Source of the DNA: Nansenia antarctica
Lineage: Eukaryota > Chordata > Actinopteri > Argentiniformes > Microstomatidae
Assembly: GCA_963989245.1 (NCBI GenBank)
Contig: OZ022354.1
Location: 2,922,050-2,986,049 of the forward strand
Direction: 5' to 3'
Length of the DNA stretch: 64,000 bases
Below, in pieces: positions 63,760 through 64,000 of this stretch. Made by a program: the position numbers and the translations under genes. The notes under the pieces are model-generated. The model saw only the letters and a program-made list of their open reading frames with translations, had not been told where the DNA came from and ran no database searches. Within the stretch, counting starts at the first letter, position 1; each line of letters starts with the position of its first letter.

Positions 63760-63885
63760 ATGATAGCTATATATATATATAAATAATAAATAATTATAAT
63801 TAATTAATAATAATTAATAATTAATTAATTAATTTATAATTAATAAATAATTATAAATAATAATAATAAATATATATATTATATA
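63760..63885. repeat. A/T-only low-complexity tract
   Basis: (TA)n then AATT-rich sequence of about 125 bp with no G or C. Intronic to the companion gene. Confidence 0.9.
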
Positions 63886-64000
63886 GGCCTACATGCAATG
63901 CATCATGTGACATTCAAATGCTCCATAAAGCATTGACTCTCTTTACTGTTCTCATTCTTTTAGCCGTCTTCCCATTAGCTTGATGTGTAAAAGAGTGGGC

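Overview
This window is nuclear DNA from a vertebrate, almost certainly a teleost fish. It carries the 3' half of SPIDR converging on an intact single-exon CEBPD (the same neighbour pair as in human), and it is full of fish-type mobile elements: tRNA-derived SINEs with a LINE-like tail, a Polinton/Maverick, several hAT elements (one Tol2-like), a Ty3/gypsy retrotransposon, and a CACTA-like transposase with a companion gene. I cannot name the species.

Region 1 (1-16.0 kb, + strand): nine exons of the SPIDR C-terminal half, all with consistent splice phases. The introns hold microsatellites, a SINE, short inverted-repeat elements, a minisatellite of about 40 units built from the gene's own splice acceptor, and an 8 kb block of tandem duplications. 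Region 2 (16.2-18.7 kb): CEBPD on the minus strand, intact, with a CRE-like site upstream.

Region 3 (18.7-35.2 kb): three nested elements. The outer one has GGCTGTGTTCGGAAT inverted ends (18681-35161). A hAT element sits inside it (18715-33807, 8-bp target duplication ATACTACT). Inside the hAT is a 13.7 kb Polinton (19324-33070, 6-bp target duplication GAGGAG). The Polinton keeps a virion set (two capsid genes, adenain-like protease, a basic pVI/pX-like protein, two conserved minus-strand proteins). Its integrase is split by a solo LTR. I see no family B DNA polymerase and no packaging ATPase. Where a polymerase might be expected there is a seven-exon, fully in-frame spliced gene for a probable OB-fold protein of 429 residues.

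Region 4 (35.2-47.0 kb): no host gene. It holds degraded hAT pieces, a SINE, long inverted repeats, four tandem copies of a 190-bp unit, about 45 copies of a 21-bp unit, and an interstitial telomere-type repeat. Region 5 (47.0-55.3 kb, - strand): a complete Ty3/gypsy element with two 656-bp LTRs that look identical, tRNA-His primer site, polypurine tract, gag, pol, and a GGGAAAC slippery heptamer directly before the gag stop.

Region 6 (55.3-64 kb): a Tol2-like first transposase exon, a LINE 3' end, then on the minus strand a CACTA-like transposase gene and, 15 bp upstream of it, the end of an eight-exon companion gene (SAMD3-like family) that runs off the window. Reading frames in both look largely intact.
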